Below are positions 1-10,089 of a DNA stretch of 55,574 nt, piece after piece; positions within the stretch are counted from its first letter, which is position 1, and each line of letters opens with the position of its first letter. The notes under the pieces were generated by a model that saw only the letters and a list, made by a program, of their open reading frames with translations, made no database searches and was not told the origin of the DNA. Position numbers and translations under genes: made by a program. Source of the DNA: a virus. The DNA lies in IMG/VR virus record IMGVR_UViG_3300010885_011380, positions 1-55,574 of that record; one strand, written 5' to 3'.

Positions 1-2
1 CG

Positions 3-3000
3 GGTTCGATTCAGATTCATTCGTTCACGGTCGGAGGGGTCAGCGACTTCGTCCTCGGCGGCAAGTTGGTGGTCACGGGTGCGGCGGTCACTAGCGTCCT
101 CACCGTCACTAGCAGTCCCGCCGAACACACCGACTACTACAGCGACGAACTGCTCACTCCCGCAGGTGTCGAGATCAAGGGCGCATCGGGCGACAAGACC
201 TTCCTGTGGAACTACAGGACACCCGACACGCTCTCGACTTGGAACGCCTTCATGGCGAACACCAACCTCGGAGTGACGGGAGCGGCGAATTCGATCATCT
301 CGTCCCGCTTCTCGTCGGTGGGCTACAACTCGGCAACGAACAACACCTTCACCTTCCAAGGTCAAGGTTCGTCGTACTCGAAGTTTGCGGTCGGCAGCGA
401 GTTGTCGATGGAACACAGCCCTGCGGGTGCTGCGGGTGTCACCTTCGGCATCGTCGCCATCGGAAGCACGGGCACCACCTATCCGAACTCCACCGTCTAT
501 GCTTGGGTCAAGCGGTTCAACGCCGACCAACTCGACGGCGCACACGCATCTACGGCGGCTACTGCATGGACGATTCCCGTCTCCCTCACGGACGGGCGTG
601 TGCATGAGGACTTCATCCGTGCGGACGGCGTTCGCAAGGTGTTCTCGGTCACCAACAGCGGATTCGCCGTGGGCGATGTCGTCCGCATCTCTAGCGACGG
701 TTCTCTCACCTTCGCCAAGGCGGACACGGTCGCCGCAGCCGAGGTCTTCGGCATGGTCGAGACTGTCCACGGCAGCAGGATTTCCGTCCTGAGCGAGGGA
801 TACATCAGGGGACTCACGGGTGCGAGGATCAATGCCCTCAGGCCGCTTGTCACGGGAAATGTCTACTACCTGAGTGCCGCCGTGGGCGGAGGTCTGATCA
901 CGAATCCCGACGCAGGTGCGTATGCGCTCACCATCGGGCAGGTGCGCAGGGCAGTCCTCCTCGCCACCGATGGGGACAGGGGATATGTCACGGCATATGC
1001 GGGAACCGTCATCGGCGGCGGTGCGCAGACCGATCTTGTCTACCTGCCCACCGTTGCGCCTGTCGGCAGCATTCAGCCCTATGCGGGTCTGACGAGCGGA
1101 ATCCCGCAGGGTTGGCTCATGTGCGATGGTGCCGCCTATGAGCAGAACAGCGTCCCCGACCTGTTCGAGGCTATCGCCCACACCTACTATGCAGTCGGCA
1201 CGGTCGTCAACTCCTCCGTTCTCACGGTTGCGGACGATACCCGTGGACTCGCCGTGGACGATGCCCTCAAGATCACTTGGAGTACGGGATCGGTCGATGC
1301 CTTGGTGACTGCCGTCGATACGGTGACCCGTGAGGTGACCATCGACTCGTCTGCGTTCACCTCGCTTGCTGCGGGTACTGCGCTGAAGGTCTACGGGCGC
1401 ACCGTCTCGTCGGGTTCGGGTCGTTCTGTGTTCTTCCTCCCCGATCTCCGCCGCAGGACGGTGTTCGGAACCTCGTTCGGTGATGGACTTGCGGGCAGCG
1501 GCACGGTCACTCCGTCGATCTCGCTTGGAAACATCGGCGGTGATAGCGAAGTCGTGCTTGCTGCCGACAACCTCCCGCCGCACAGCCATAACTTGAATTC
1601 CACGGTTCAGACGGGTTCGGGTAGGTACGGTTCCTCGTCCGCACAGACGGGAACCACCGTCACGGGAACGGGCACCGAGCCGAATCCCTTCGACATCATG
1701 CCTCCGTATGTGTCGATGTATTGGGTGATCCGCAGCGTCAAGACGCTTCCCGCCATCATCATCACGGGTCACAACCACGACAACTCGTACATCCGCTACG
1801 ACATCCCGCATACCACGGGTGCAGGTGCGGCAAGGACGCTCGACTCGACCGACCGTGGGCAGTTCCGCTCGAACGCTATGGCGTTGAGCAAGGAGAGCGA
1901 CGACTCGACCTCGGGAAGCCTCGGTGTAGAGGGTGATCTTCAAGTCACGGGTGGGGTGTTTGTCGGCAACATTTTGGATGTCGCTTACACGGGACGCTTT
2001 GGTTCCAATGTGACTATCACGGGCAACAACGCCGTGCTTCGTGTGCTGTCAAATAATGGATATGCACAGGATTCGTGGGAAAACTACACCCCAATCGGCA
2101 CGGATGTCAACACACTTGAGTATGCGAACGCCAAGATAGGGATCTTGGGTAGCAAACCCGTGATCGCTCTGTTCTCGCCTACGGGTGGACTTGAATCGCC
2201 ATACGGATCGAACGGTCGCATTTCGTTCTACGGTCCACAGCAAGGTTCTGAAGCCCCGATTTACAATTCAAGCCTAGGTCAGAACATGCTGACCATTGGA
2301 GCGACAGTCCCTGAGACGGGGGATCTCATAGGAGCGGATCAGTATCAGTTCCGCATCGGCTTCAATTTGGCGGGTCGAGCGAACCAGACATATTATGACG
2401 AATCGACTTTCGTGCAGACACGCAAGGTCGGAGATGGTGTCGGGGAGGGAAGCGTCCGAACTTTCTTCCCCAAATCACTTCGTTCTAGGCAAACTGGAGA
2501 TACAACGGCACCTGTTGTTATCGACACTACTACTAAGGAACTGAAGATTGGGTCTTCTTACACCCCATCTCCTACTTTCCTTACTACTCCGATAACCGTG
2601 TACAACCAATCGACCGAAGGTACTTTGAATGCAGGATCTACATGGCTGCTTTCGGAAATTAATAATGGTGTTATCAATCCGAATGCCACCACGGTGATTG
2701 TGAATTGGTATTTCAACTGCATATGGACTACGGGCACCTATGGTTCGATGTTGTGGGCATCGGCAACAAACACGGGATCGGTATTGCCCAATAACTCCTA
2801 CTTGATTGGTGGTGTCGCAAACAATAACAGTAATATTTCTGGGGTGATCCAAAATGCGGCAGGGGGATCATCCATGGTGCCATTGGATAAACGAGTTCCA
2901 GGCACTTATAATGGAGTACAAGTCACTACAAATCAAAGGTTGTGGCTGCGGTGGGCACCCGCACACGACCTTCAAAATTGGTATGTCAACGGTTCAACTG

Positions 3001-3047
3001 CGCTTGGAAACGCCACATACATGGTCAGAATCGTCGGATACATTTGA
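3..3047 (+). CDS. Tail fibre with phage tail collar domain (5' end outside window)
   Basis: Probable distal tail fibre or short-tail-fibre protein of the virion, likely acting in host attachment. The frame is open from the first bases and reads sensibly upstream of the first possible start (TTG at 66), so the gene begins outside the window. A tail collar domain lies at about nt 1050-1740: VGSIQPYAG, then GWLMCDGAAY, FFLPDLRRRTVFG, and the closing MPPYVSMYWVIR motif. An unusual insertion separates the CDG part from the LPDLR part. The C-terminal third is Ser/Thr/Asn-rich beta-type sequence with no recognised domain, and its base composition is less GC-rich than its neighbours, as often seen in exchanged receptor-binding tips. 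The fold assignment is firm; the exact receptor role is inferred. Confidence 0.85.
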   Translation, partial: GSIQIHSFTVGGVSDFVLGGKLVVTGAAVTSVLTVTSSPAEHTDYYSDELLTPAGVEIKGASGDKTFLWNYRTPDTLSTWNAFMANTNLGVTGAANSIISSRFSSVGYNSATNNTFTFQGQGSSYSKFAVGSELSMEHSPAGAAGVTFGIVAIGSTGTTYPNSTVYAWVKRFNADQLDGAHASTAATAWTIPVSLTDGRVHEDFIRADGVRKVFSVTNSGFAVGDVVRISSDGSLTFAKADTVAAAEVFGMVETVHGSRISVLSEGYIRGLTGARINALRPLVTGNVYYLSAAVGGGLITNPDAGAYALTIGQVRRAVLLATDGDRGYVTAYAGTVIGGGAQTDLVYLPTVAPVGSIQPYAGLTSGIPQGWLMCDGAAYEQNSVPDLFEAIAHTYYAVGTVVNSSVLTVADDTRGLAVDDALKITWSTGSVDALVTAVDTVTREVTIDSSAFTSLAAGTALKVYGRTVSSGSGRSVFFLPDLRRRTVFGTSFGDGLAGSGTVTPSISLGNIGGDSEVVLAADNLPPHSHNLNSTVQTGSGRYGSSSAQTGTTVTGTGTEPNPFDIMPPYVSMYWVIRSVKTLPAIIITGHNHDNSYIRYDIPHTTGAGAARTLDSTDRGQFRSNAMALSKESDDSTSGSLGVEGDLQVTGGVFVGNILDVAYTGRFGSNVTITGNNAVLRVLSNNGYAQDSWENYTPIGTDVNTLEYANAKIGILGSKPVIALFSPTGGLESPYGSNGRISFYGPQQGSEAPIYNSSLGQNMLTIGATVPETGDLIGADQYQFRIGFNLAGRANQTYYDESTFVQTRKVGDGVGEGSVRTFFPKSLRSRQTGDTTAPVVIDTTTKELKIGSSYTPSPTFLTTPITVYNQSTEGTLNAGSTWLLSEINNGVINPNATTVIVNWYFNCIWTTGTYGSMLWASATNTGSVLPNNSYLIGGVANNNSNISGVIQNAAGGSSMVPLDKRVPGTYNGVQVTTNQRLWLRWAPAHDLQNWYVNGSTALGNATYMVRIVGYI

Positions 3048-3062
3048 ACTTCGAGGCAGCAA

Positions 3063-3404
3063 ATGGCGATCACGATCAACAGAGACATGGATCAGGGTGC
3101 CAACTTCTCCTTCACCCACACGGTGAAGGGGACGGACGGATATCCCATCGACCTCTCCTCGGGCTACACCGCCTATGCGCAGATGCGGAAGTTTTACTCG
3201 TCTTCCACGGCGGTGAACCTCGACGCTGCGATCACGGGAACCACGGGTCAGGTTACGGTCAGCCTCGGTGCGACCGCCACCGCAGCCGTGAAGGGCGGGG
3301 TTTGGTTCTACGACCTCGAACTCCACTCGAACGGCAGCGCAAGCGTCACTCGTGAGGTGCAGGGCATGATCACCGTGTATCCCGAGATCACGAAAATTCC
3401 GTGA
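3063..3404 (+). CDS. Small virion structural protein (BppU-like N-terminal type)
   Basis: Protein of 113 residues starting at ATG 3063, 15 bases after the fibre stop. It is rich in beta-strand pattern: an initial NRDMDQGANFSFTHTV strand pair, then alternating hydrophobic strands and a central A/T/G-rich stretch, ending ITVYPEIT. The pattern resembles the small immunoglobulin-like N-domains (BppU type) found next to fibre genes in marine T4-like phages. No catalytic motif. Position between fibre genes suggests an adhesion-complex accessory. Function is inferred from pattern and context only. Confidence 0.6.
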   Translation: MAITINRDMDQGANFSFTHTVKGTDGYPIDLSSGYTAYAQMRKFYSSSTAVNLDAAITGTTGQVTVSLGATATAAVKGGVWFYDLELHSNGSASVTREVQGMITVYPEITKIP

Positions 3405-3485
3405 GTCGGTGAGTTTTGGGCGGGTCTTTCGGGCGAGTTCCATACATAACGGCACAGTCCGTTTTGCAATGGAGAACGCATCGCA

Positions 3486-4682
3486 ATGAGCCAAGCCACG
3501 CTTGCCCCCGCCGCCCCCGTCTCTGCCGCCACCTTCGCCCCGACCGCCAACAGGAACAAGACGATCACGCTCTGCATGATCGTGAAGAACGAGTCGCATG
3601 TCATCGAAAGGTGCCTCGCCTCGGTTCTTCCCGTGATCGACCATTGGGTCATCGTGGATACGGGTTCGACTGACGGGACGCAGCAGAAGGTCAAGGACTT
3701 CTTCGAGCGCAACGGCATCGACGGCGAACTCCACGAGATTCCGTGGAAGGACTTCGGCTACAACCGCTCCGAGGCACTCCGCCTCGCCCAAGCCACGGAC
3801 ACGGACTATGCGTTGATGATCGACGCAGACGAAATCCTCGTCTTCGAGCAGGGCTTCGACCCGATCACCTTCAAGAACAACCTCACCGCCGACCTGTACA
3901 ACATCTTCGCACAGTTCGGTCAGACCCGATACCACCGTCCCCAACTGACGAGCAACAAGAAGCGGTTCTACTACCGTGGCATCCTCCACGAGTATGTGGA
4001 CTGCCACGATCCCATCGGAACCCGTGACTTCGCCCGTGGGTTTATGAACACCCCGATTCAGGACGGCGCACGGTCGAGCGATCCCGAGAAGTACAAGAAG
4101 GATGCCGTCCGCTTCGAGGAAGCCCTTGCATCGGGCACGGTCGAGGAGAAGGACTTCAACCGCTACCACTTCTACCTCGCTCAGTCCTACCGTGACTCGC
4201 AGCAATGGGAGAAGTCCCTCGAAGCCTACCTCAAGAGGGCTGACCTCGGCGGTTGGAACGAGGAGGTCTTCTACTCGCTCTATCAGGCGGGTCGAATCAT
4301 GGAAATCCTTGAGAAGCCCGTGGACAACATCATTCAACTCTACTTCAAGGCGTATCAGGTCGCCCCTTGGAGGGCGGAGAGCCTGTGGGCTGCGGCTCGT
4401 CTCTGCCGTGCGTTCAGCCGCTTCGACCAAGGCTACCGCTTCGCCAAGCAGGGACTCAAGATTCGATACCCCGAGGGTGCGCTCTTCGTGGGTCAGGGCA
4501 TCTACGAATGGGCTTTGCTCGACGAGTTCGCCATCGCCGCCTATTGGACGGGCAACTACCGTGAGGCGAGGATTGCGGGAGGTCAGTTGCTCAACGACAA
4601 GAAGTTCCCCGAGGATCAGAGGGAGCGCATCGAAGCCAACCTCAAGTTCTCCACCGATGCGCTTCTGTCAGAGGGCGGCTGA
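3486..4682 (+). CDS. Glycosyltransferase family 2 with C-terminal helical repeats
   Basis: Predicted GT-A fold transferase that moves a sugar from a nucleotide donor to an unknown acceptor. The N-terminal domain shows LCMIVKNESHVIERCL (residues 29-44), the DTGSTDGT nucleotide-binding loop (58-65) and the metal-binding DADE (113-116). After about residue 200 the sequence becomes TPR-like helices (YHFYLAQSYRDSQQWEKSLEAY and later SLYQAGRIME), the arrangement of the bacterial TPR-GT2 family. ATG 3486 follows GGAG at a long spacing. It is embedded between fibre genes, so glycosylation of a fibre or of the host surface is plausible. A GDP-fucose pathway is encoded at 31-33 kb and could supply a donor; that link is inference. 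Confidence 0.85.
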   Translation: MSQATLAPAAPVSAATFAPTANRNKTITLCMIVKNESHVIERCLASVLPVIDHWVIVDTGSTDGTQQKVKDFFERNGIDGELHEIPWKDFGYNRSEALRLAQATDTDYALMIDADEILVFEQGFDPITFKNNLTADLYNIFAQFGQTRYHRPQLTSNKKRFYYRGILHEYVDCHDPIGTRDFARGFMNTPIQDGARSSDPEKYKKDAVRFEEALASGTVEEKDFNRYHFYLAQSYRDSQQWEKSLEAYLKRADLGGWNEEVFYSLYQAGRIMEILEKPVDNIIQLYFKAYQVAPWRAESLWAAARLCRAFSRFDQGYRFAKQGLKIRYPEGALFVGQGIYEWALLDEFAIAAYWTGNYREARIAGGQLLNDKKFPEDQRERIEANLKFSTDALLSEGG

Positions 4683-4687
4683 CAGCC

Positions 4688-4695
4688 GCTAAATA
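4688..4695 (+). promoter_or_regulatory. Late promoter motif GCTAAATA
   Basis: Match to the recurrent late motif of this genome, 31 bases before the second fibre gene. It is preceded at once by a perfect inverted repeat, GCGGCT-GAC-AGCCGC, at the end of the glycosyltransferase gene. Confidence 0.7.
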
Positions 4696-4726
4696 GTGGG
4701 AGCCGCCCAATGAGGAACTACCACTA

Positions 4727-7700
4727 ATGGCATTCAGCGCAATCCCGATCTTCCCCACCGAGAGCAGCAGCGTCAGGGGCAGCAGGATACTCAAGACTTG
4801 GACGGTGCCCCTCGGGCATCCGTTCGTGGTCGGCAGCATCGTGACCTACACGGGCGGCGTGACGGGATTCGCACTCGGTCGTGCGAACAGTCTCGGCGGC
4901 AGTCAGACGGTCGGTGTGGTCGAGGAGATCGGGGATCAGACCATAACGGTCGTGTATCAAGGCGACATCGACTTCTCGGGCTACAGCCTGAATGTCGATG
5001 ACGGCAACACGAGCCTCACCGCAGGAACGGTCTACTACCTGTCCCCGACGAACTCGGGATACCTTGCGGCGCAGCGTCCTTCGGATGGGTTGTCGTATGT
5101 GCAGCCTGTCCTCGTCGCCACGAACTCGAACAAGGCTGTGGTGGTCAACTCGCTCTCTCAAGCGAGTTCCTCGGCATCGGTGTTCAGTCCCGTGGGCACC
5201 ATGCTCCCGTGGGCGGGCAGTCAGTACACGGTTCCCTCGACTTGGCGCATGTGTGACGGCGAGGCTGTTCGCAAGACCGCAGCCAATCCCTCCGACAATG
5301 TTGACTACTCGACCCTCTACGGAGTAGTGGGGGACAAGTACAGGGTCACGGGAATCGCATCCTCTACCACGGGACCAAGTGGGAACCCGTACCGTGACAT
5401 CGTCATTTCGTTCTCTAGCGAGGGTCACGAGGACTATACGCCGATCTCGGCGCACGGACTCGTGAGTGCCTACGGCAACGACACCTACAAGGACTACAAG
5501 ATCGGATGGGGCGGCACGAACGACTATGCCGTGGCAAGCCTCACGGCGGCTTCCTCGGGAACGGTCAGGTTCCAATTCCGCTCGGCATACCCAGGCACCT
5601 CGGTTGTCAACTTCCTCGGAGCCTCGCCTAGCGGCATCGTCACGGTCCAATCGCTCTCGACGGGAGAGGTTTCGGGCTACACCTCGCAGCGGTTCTTCAT
5701 CCCCGACATGCGGGGTCGTACCGTGTTCGGCGTGGGCTATTCGTCGGGTCTGTCGGAACTGAACCGTGGTCAGATCGGTGGAGACGACACGCACCTCCTC
5801 ACCACGGACGAGATTCCCGACCACAACAACAAGTACTACGCCTCGCAGTCGGTGGGTAGCGGTGGTGCAGGAACCCGCCGCACGATTGATGCGGGCACCC
5901 GAACCACGGATTCGTTCGAGACGCTCGACGCAGCGTACACCGCAGACAATGTGGCGATCAGCATGATGCCGCCGTATGTGGCGGCGAATTGGATCATCCG
6001 CCACCGTCAGTTCGAGGGAGTGGGGATCGAAGTCGGTCCCCAAGGAGCGCAAGGCGCAACGGGAAGCGGTGCCACGGGTGCGATTGGCTCCACGGGTGCC
6101 ACGGGTCGTGGGGTGCAGAACTTCGGTCTGTCGGGCGGCGGCTACCTCGTGGGCGAGTACATCTTCGCCAACGGAACCACGCAGGGCTTCATCGTCGGAT
6201 GGGTGGTCGGTTCAACGGGCACGAACGGAACGAACGGAACGACGGGACCAACGGGACCGAAGCCGCCGATCATCTTCAGCGGTCAACCGACCCTCGACCG
6301 AATCTACTTCGCAGCCTCCTCCAACTTCAAGGATGGCATCCTAGGCAACCCCGCTGCGGGGATTCTGCCTCCGTACAACCTCTCGACGGATGGGCTGTTC
6401 CCAACCGACTTCACCTACGGAATGTCGGTGCTGAGTGCCACGGGCATCGCACCCGAGGCGAGGGGTGCGTTCTACTTCCGTGACCCTGCCAACATCCCGA
6501 ACGAGTACACCTTCACCTACGGCTCGACCGAGGCGAAGCCGAGCAATCCGAATGAGCCGATCAGCCGTGACAGGGTCAACAACCTGTCCGTGATCAACAA
6601 CGGTGCGGAGGCTTTGGGAACCCCCCTCGCCATCATCTTGACTCCAGGCGTCTACACGATGGACAAGCCGTGGTTCAACCACATCTCCCGTGACCTCTAC
6701 ATCGGGGCGGAGAACAACACGGTCGTCACGCAGACGGTCAAGGGAGTCACGATCCTGCCCTCGTATCTCTCCACGGGTGCGACGAGCGTCAGCGGATTCG
6801 CCATGCGTTTCAACATCGGCACGGGTCAGTCGATGGTCGCCGCCACGGGTTCGGCTCTCGTGGTGAAGCCTCCCTTCACGATCACCAACGGTCTGACGGG
6901 CGCATTCGGTCTTTCCGCATCCATCGACGGAATGACGGCGGGAGTTGCGGGCTTCTTCAACCGTGTTGCGGGCGCATATGTCGTGAGGGGCATCAGCGGC
7001 AGCACGATGACCGTCGATGTCCGAAACGAGGGTGGGTTGACTTGGACGGCGTACCTCAACAACACCTACACGAACTACCTCAACACCCTTGATGTGTACC
7101 GTGTGACCGTCCATACGACCTCGCAGGGCGGTGCGCTCTTCACAGACCGCAACACCCGCACATTCGTCGGAGATTGGTCGATCCTCGGAACCGACATGGA
7201 CGGTATCGCCCTCGTCAACGATGCGGGTGCCACGACCCTCAGCGATCCGAGCCTGTCGGGGACGAACCCAAACGGACAATGGTCGAACGCCACCGCCATT
7301 CAGACGGACGGAGGCATCGTCCGTGCCAAGGGCTGCGCCATCGTGGGCTATCCCGTTGCGGCACACGCCTACAACGGGGGTTCGATCACGCTCGGACATT
7401 GTGCGGTCAGCAACTCGTACTACGGATTCGCCCTCGACAGCGGTGCGAACGGCAGGGTAGAGGGAACCGTCATCTCCCATACTGCGATCCCCGTGATTGC
7501 GGAGAACGCCACGAATGTGACCTTGACGCACGACCTCGTCAACGGCGGCAAGACCGCCTTGGTCGGCAACAAGGGTTCCGTCTGCGCCATCAACTCCAAC
7601 CTTGAGGTCGGTAGCACCAACATCATCGGTGCGGGCATCTTTGCGGAGAATGCGAATGTCAAGATTCGACCGTTCACCCGCATCCTCTCGACGCTCGACA

Positions 7701-7993
7701 CGGGCAAGGGCGGATTGCAGGAGGGAGTCGTCGATGCCGTACTCTCGAACAAGTTCGCCGTCCTCGGGATCAACTCGAATGTGAGCAGCCCCGACATGTA
7801 CGGTGTCCCGAGCATCAGCGGAATCGACCCTGTCACGAACATCAAGACGACCAAGTTCGTCGGTCAGGGAACGATCCAAGGCATCAACTCCAAGATCGTC
7901 GTCACCTACGACAGGACGGCGTTCACCCCAATCGTGGACAGCACCTTGGGCGATGCCATCAAGGGCAACAACACGCAGATTCCGATTCAGTAA
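4727..7993 (+). CDS. Large tail fibre: collar domain, collagen-like linker, beta-helix tail
   Basis: Protein of 1088 residues, probably a trimeric adhesin. The N-terminal part is beta-rich. A collar domain follows: PVGTMLPWAGSQ, WRMCDGEAV, FFIPDMRGRTVFG and the closing MMPPYVAANWIIRH (about nt 5200-6010). Next come collagen-like Gly-X-Y tracts (GPQGAQGATG, then GTNGTNGTTGPTGP, nt 6030-6265). The remaining ~570 residues have the periodic short strands and Asn/Gly turns of a right-handed beta-helix, as in phage depolymerases, though no catalytic residues can be named. The ORF has its own late motif upstream, and its stop overlaps the next start (TAATG). Fibre assignment is firm; enzymatic activity is only a possibility. 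Confidence 0.88.
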   Translation: MAFSAIPIFPTESSSVRGSRILKTWTVPLGHPFVVGSIVTYTGGVTGFALGRANSLGGSQTVGVVEEIGDQTITVVYQGDIDFSGYSLNVDDGNTSLTAGTVYYLSPTNSGYLAAQRPSDGLSYVQPVLVATNSNKAVVVNSLSQASSSASVFSPVGTMLPWAGSQYTVPSTWRMCDGEAVRKTAANPSDNVDYSTLYGVVGDKYRVTGIASSTTGPSGNPYRDIVISFSSEGHEDYTPISAHGLVSAYGNDTYKDYKIGWGGTNDYAVASLTAASSGTVRFQFRSAYPGTSVVNFLGASPSGIVTVQSLSTGEVSGYTSQRFFIPDMRGRTVFGVGYSSGLSELNRGQIGGDDTHLLTTDEIPDHNNKYYASQSVGSGGAGTRRTIDAGTRTTDSFETLDAAYTADNVAISMMPPYVAANWIIRHRQFEGVGIEVGPQGAQGATGSGATGAIGSTGATGRGVQNFGLSGGGYLVGEYIFANGTTQGFIVGWVVGSTGTNGTNGTTGPTGPKPPIIFSGQPTLDRIYFAASSNFKDGILGNPAAGILPPYNLSTDGLFPTDFTYGMSVLSATGIAPEARGAFYFRDPANIPNEYTFTYGSTEAKPSNPNEPISRDRVNNLSVINNGAEALGTPLAIILTPGVYTMDKPWFNHISRDLYIGAENNTVVTQTVKGVTILPSYLSTGATSVSGFAMRFNIGTGQSMVAATGSALVVKPPFTITNGLTGAFGLSASIDGMTAGVAGFFNRVAGAYVVRGISGSTMTVDVRNEGGLTWTAYLNNTYTNYLNTLDVYRVTVHTTSQGGALFTDRNTRTFVGDWSILGTDMDGIALVNDAGATTLSDPSLSGTNPNGQWSNATAIQTDGGIVRAKGCAIVGYPVAAHAYNGGSITLGHCAVSNSYYGFALDSGANGRVEGTVISHTAIPVIAENATNVTLTHDLVNGGKTALVGNKGSVCAINSNLEVGSTNIIGAGIFAENANVKIRPFTRILSTLDTGKGGLQEGVVDAVLSNKFAVLGINSNVSSPDMYGVPSISGIDPVTNIKTTKFVGQGTIQGINSKIVVTYDRTAFTPIVDSTLGDAIKGNNTQIPIQ

Positions 7994-8433
7994 TGTTCAA
8001 GCACTACGGGGACACCATCTACCTCGACGGCATGGAGATTCCCCTCTCCACCTTCATGCGGCTTGAGCCTTCGTATCAATACCCGAGCGACCTGGTGGTC
8101 ATGTTCTACGACGGTCAGCGGAGGAACTACAGGACGAAGCACCGCTCTTGGTCGCTCAACGGCGCATGGGCGGAGGGCGACCGCTACCTCTCTAGGATCG
8201 GTGAGTTCTCACGGCTCCTAGCGGAGGAGAAGGTCGAGGAGGTAGCCGTTGCCGAGGCTGTCGCCAAGGCGAAGTCGGAGGTCGAGTCGGCGGCTTTGGC
8301 TAAATACCCCGTGAAGGGGGGAAAGCCTCATGTCGAGTTGCACGAGCGGACTGATCTCAACGAGGGCGGAACTGAAGGAGTACGCTCTAAGGGCAAACGG
8401 TCATCCCGTAGTCGAGATAAACATAGCGGATGA
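7993..8433 (+). CDS. Hypothetical protein between fibre and neck genes
   Basis: 146 residues, not recognised. The start overlaps the fibre stop (TAATG), so translation is probably coupled. The N-terminal half is compact (FKHYGDTIYLDGMEIPLSTFMRLEP). The middle is a Glu/Ala/Val helix, and the tail is Lys/Arg/Ser-rich. Its last ~100 bases overlap the gp13 gene in another frame, an unusually long overlap for this block, so the basic tail may be under little constraint. Context suggests a minor virion or assembly protein. Confidence 0.6.
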   Translation: MFKHYGDTIYLDGMEIPLSTFMRLEPSYQYPSDLVVMFYDGQRRNYRTKHRSWSLNGAWAEGDRYLSRIGEFSRLLAEEKVEEVAVAEAVAKAKSEVESAALAKYPVKGGKPHVELHERTDLNEGGTEGVRSKGKRSSRSRDKHSG

Positions 8434-9184
8434 GCAACTTGAGGATCGCATCAACGATGCCCTCCAATTCTTCTCCGAGTACCACTTCGACGGTGTCGAG
8501 AAGGTCTACCTGAAGTACAGGTTGTCGCAGACCGACATCGACAACGGATACATCTCCTTCACCGCTGACAACACGGTCACGCAGAACGCCGATGGGTCGG
8601 GCTTTCAGGATGCCGAGGCTACGCAGACGAGCGTCGATCCCGACTGCCCCGAGAATGTCCTGCTTCAGAACCTCATCGTCAGCGTGACCCGCATCTTCCC
8701 GTTCACGCAGCAATCGGTGGGCATGTTCGATGTGCGCTACCAATACGCCCTGAACGACCTGTACACCTTCGGCACCATCGACTTGGTGCAGTACGACATG
8801 ACGCAGCAATACCTTCAGTTGCTCCGTCAATTCCTCTCCCCCGACAAGAGCATCCGCTTCAGCCGTGTCGCCAACAAACTCTACCTTGACAGCGACAAGC
8901 GGCAGTTGAACCCTGGGATGTACCTCATCATTGAGGCGTACCGCATCCTCGACCCCCGTGTCTACCCCGAGGTCTACAACGACCGCCTCCTCAAGAAGTA
9001 CTGCGTCACGCTCGTGCGGTGGCAATGGGGCGTGAACCTCTCCAAGTACAGCGGGATCAAGTTGCCTGGCGACATCACGCTCGACGGACAGTCGATGATG
9101 CGTGACGCATGGCAGCACAAGGACGAGATTGAGAAGGAGATCATCTCTAGGGGCGAACTCCCCGTTGACTTCATCGTCGGATAA
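8330..9184 (+). CDS. 13: Neck protein gp13-like (head completion)
   Basis: T4 gp13-type neck protein that caps the packaged head and joins it to gp14 and the tail. The conserved N-terminal core is visible: RAELKEYALRANG, PVVEINIADEQLEDRINDAL and QFFSEYHFDGVEKVYLKY. Length is 284 residues against about 309 in T4. ATG 8330 has an upstream AAGGGGGGA ribosome site inside the preceding gene, which favours this start despite the overlap. It is followed 8 bases later by gp14, as in T4. Confidence 0.88.
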   Translation: MSSCTSGLISTRAELKEYALRANGHPVVEINIADEQLEDRINDALQFFSEYHFDGVEKVYLKYRLSQTDIDNGYISFTADNTVTQNADGSGFQDAEATQTSVDPDCPENVLLQNLIVSVTRIFPFTQQSVGMFDVRYQYALNDLYTFGTIDLVQYDMTQQYLQLLRQFLSPDKSIRFSRVANKLYLDSDKRQLNPGMYLIIEAYRILDPRVYPEVYNDRLLKKYCVTLVRWQWGVNLSKYSGIKLPGDITLDGQSMMRDAWQHKDEIEKEIISRGELPVDFIVG

Positions 9185-9192
9185 GGAACAGC

Positions 9193-10086
9193 ATGGCTCT
9201 CAACCCGTACATCAGGGTCAACAGCAAGACCTACCAACCCGAGAGGAACCTCATTGAGGAACTCACGGTGGAGGCGATCAAGATTTACGGTCACGAGATG
9301 TACTACATCCCTAGGGACTTGGTGAAGCGGGACGACCTCTTCGGTGAGTCGAGGTACTCACGCTTCGTCACCTTCAAGATGATTGAGATGTACATGGACA
9401 CGACCACCGCCTTCGAGGGCGGGGACACCTTCACGAAGTTCGGCTTCGAGATTCGGGACAGCGTGAAGTTCACCGTGTCTAGGAAGCGGTTCAAGCGTGA
9501 GACGGGGATGGATCGACCGCTTGAGGGCGACCTGCTCTACTTGCCGATCAGCAAGGGTCTGTTCGAGGTCAAGTTCGTCGAGCATGAGAACCCGTTCTAC
9601 CAACTAGGCAAACTGTACTCGTACCAACTCACCTGCGAACTGTTCCAATACTCGGAGGAGGACTTCGATACGGGGGTGCCCGAACTCGACGCAATCAACG
9701 ACGAGACGGGGTTCAAGGTCAACCTCGACTTGGGAGGACTCTATGGAGGAGGAACTTTTGCAGAGGGCGACCTCGTATACCAACACGAGGATGGAGCGGC
9801 TACGGGAGGAACTGCGGGAGCGTCTGCAAGGGCGGTGGTCTTCTCGTATGACTCTTATGAGAATCCGAACCGAATATCTCTATCCGATGTTGTTGGTACT
9901 TGGCTCTCGGAGACGGCAGCGGGAGCAACCGCCTACATAGCCAAAGCCGACAACAGCGTCTATGCGCCAATCGTCGGCAAGGACGACACGATGGGCATCC
10001 TCGACGAGGCGAAGAACGAGCAGATCGAAACCGAGTCGGACACGGTCTTCAACTTCGACGAGTCCAACCCGTTCGGGGACCCGTGA
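9193..10086 (+). CDS. 14: Neck protein gp14-like
   Basis: T4 gp14-type head completion protein that works with gp13 at the portal vertex. Recognisable core: QPERNLIEELTVEAIKIYGHEMYYIPR near the N-terminus, then FTKFGFEIRDSVKFTVSRKRF and the LGKLYSYQLTCELFQYSEEDFDTG segment. 297 residues against about 256 in T4; the extra length is a Gly/Ala/Thr-rich region near residues 190-260. The C-terminus is acidic (ETESDTVFNFDESNPFGDP). Confidence 0.88.
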   Translation: MALNPYIRVNSKTYQPERNLIEELTVEAIKIYGHEMYYIPRDLVKRDDLFGESRYSRFVTFKMIEMYMDTTTAFEGGDTFTKFGFEIRDSVKFTVSRKRFKRETGMDRPLEGDLLYLPISKGLFEVKFVEHENPFYQLGKLYSYQLTCELFQYSEEDFDTGVPELDAINDETGFKVNLDLGGLYGGGTFAEGDLVYQHEDGAATGGTAGASARAVVFSYDSYENPNRISLSDVVGTWLSETAAGATAYIAKADNSVYAPIVGKDDTMGILDEAKNEQIETESDTVFNFDESNPFGDP

Positions 10087-10089
10087 TCC

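Noticed and set aside
6030-6265. Repeat DNA in the second fibre gene
   Set aside because: Explained by in-frame collagen-like Gly-X-Y coding, not a separate repeat element.
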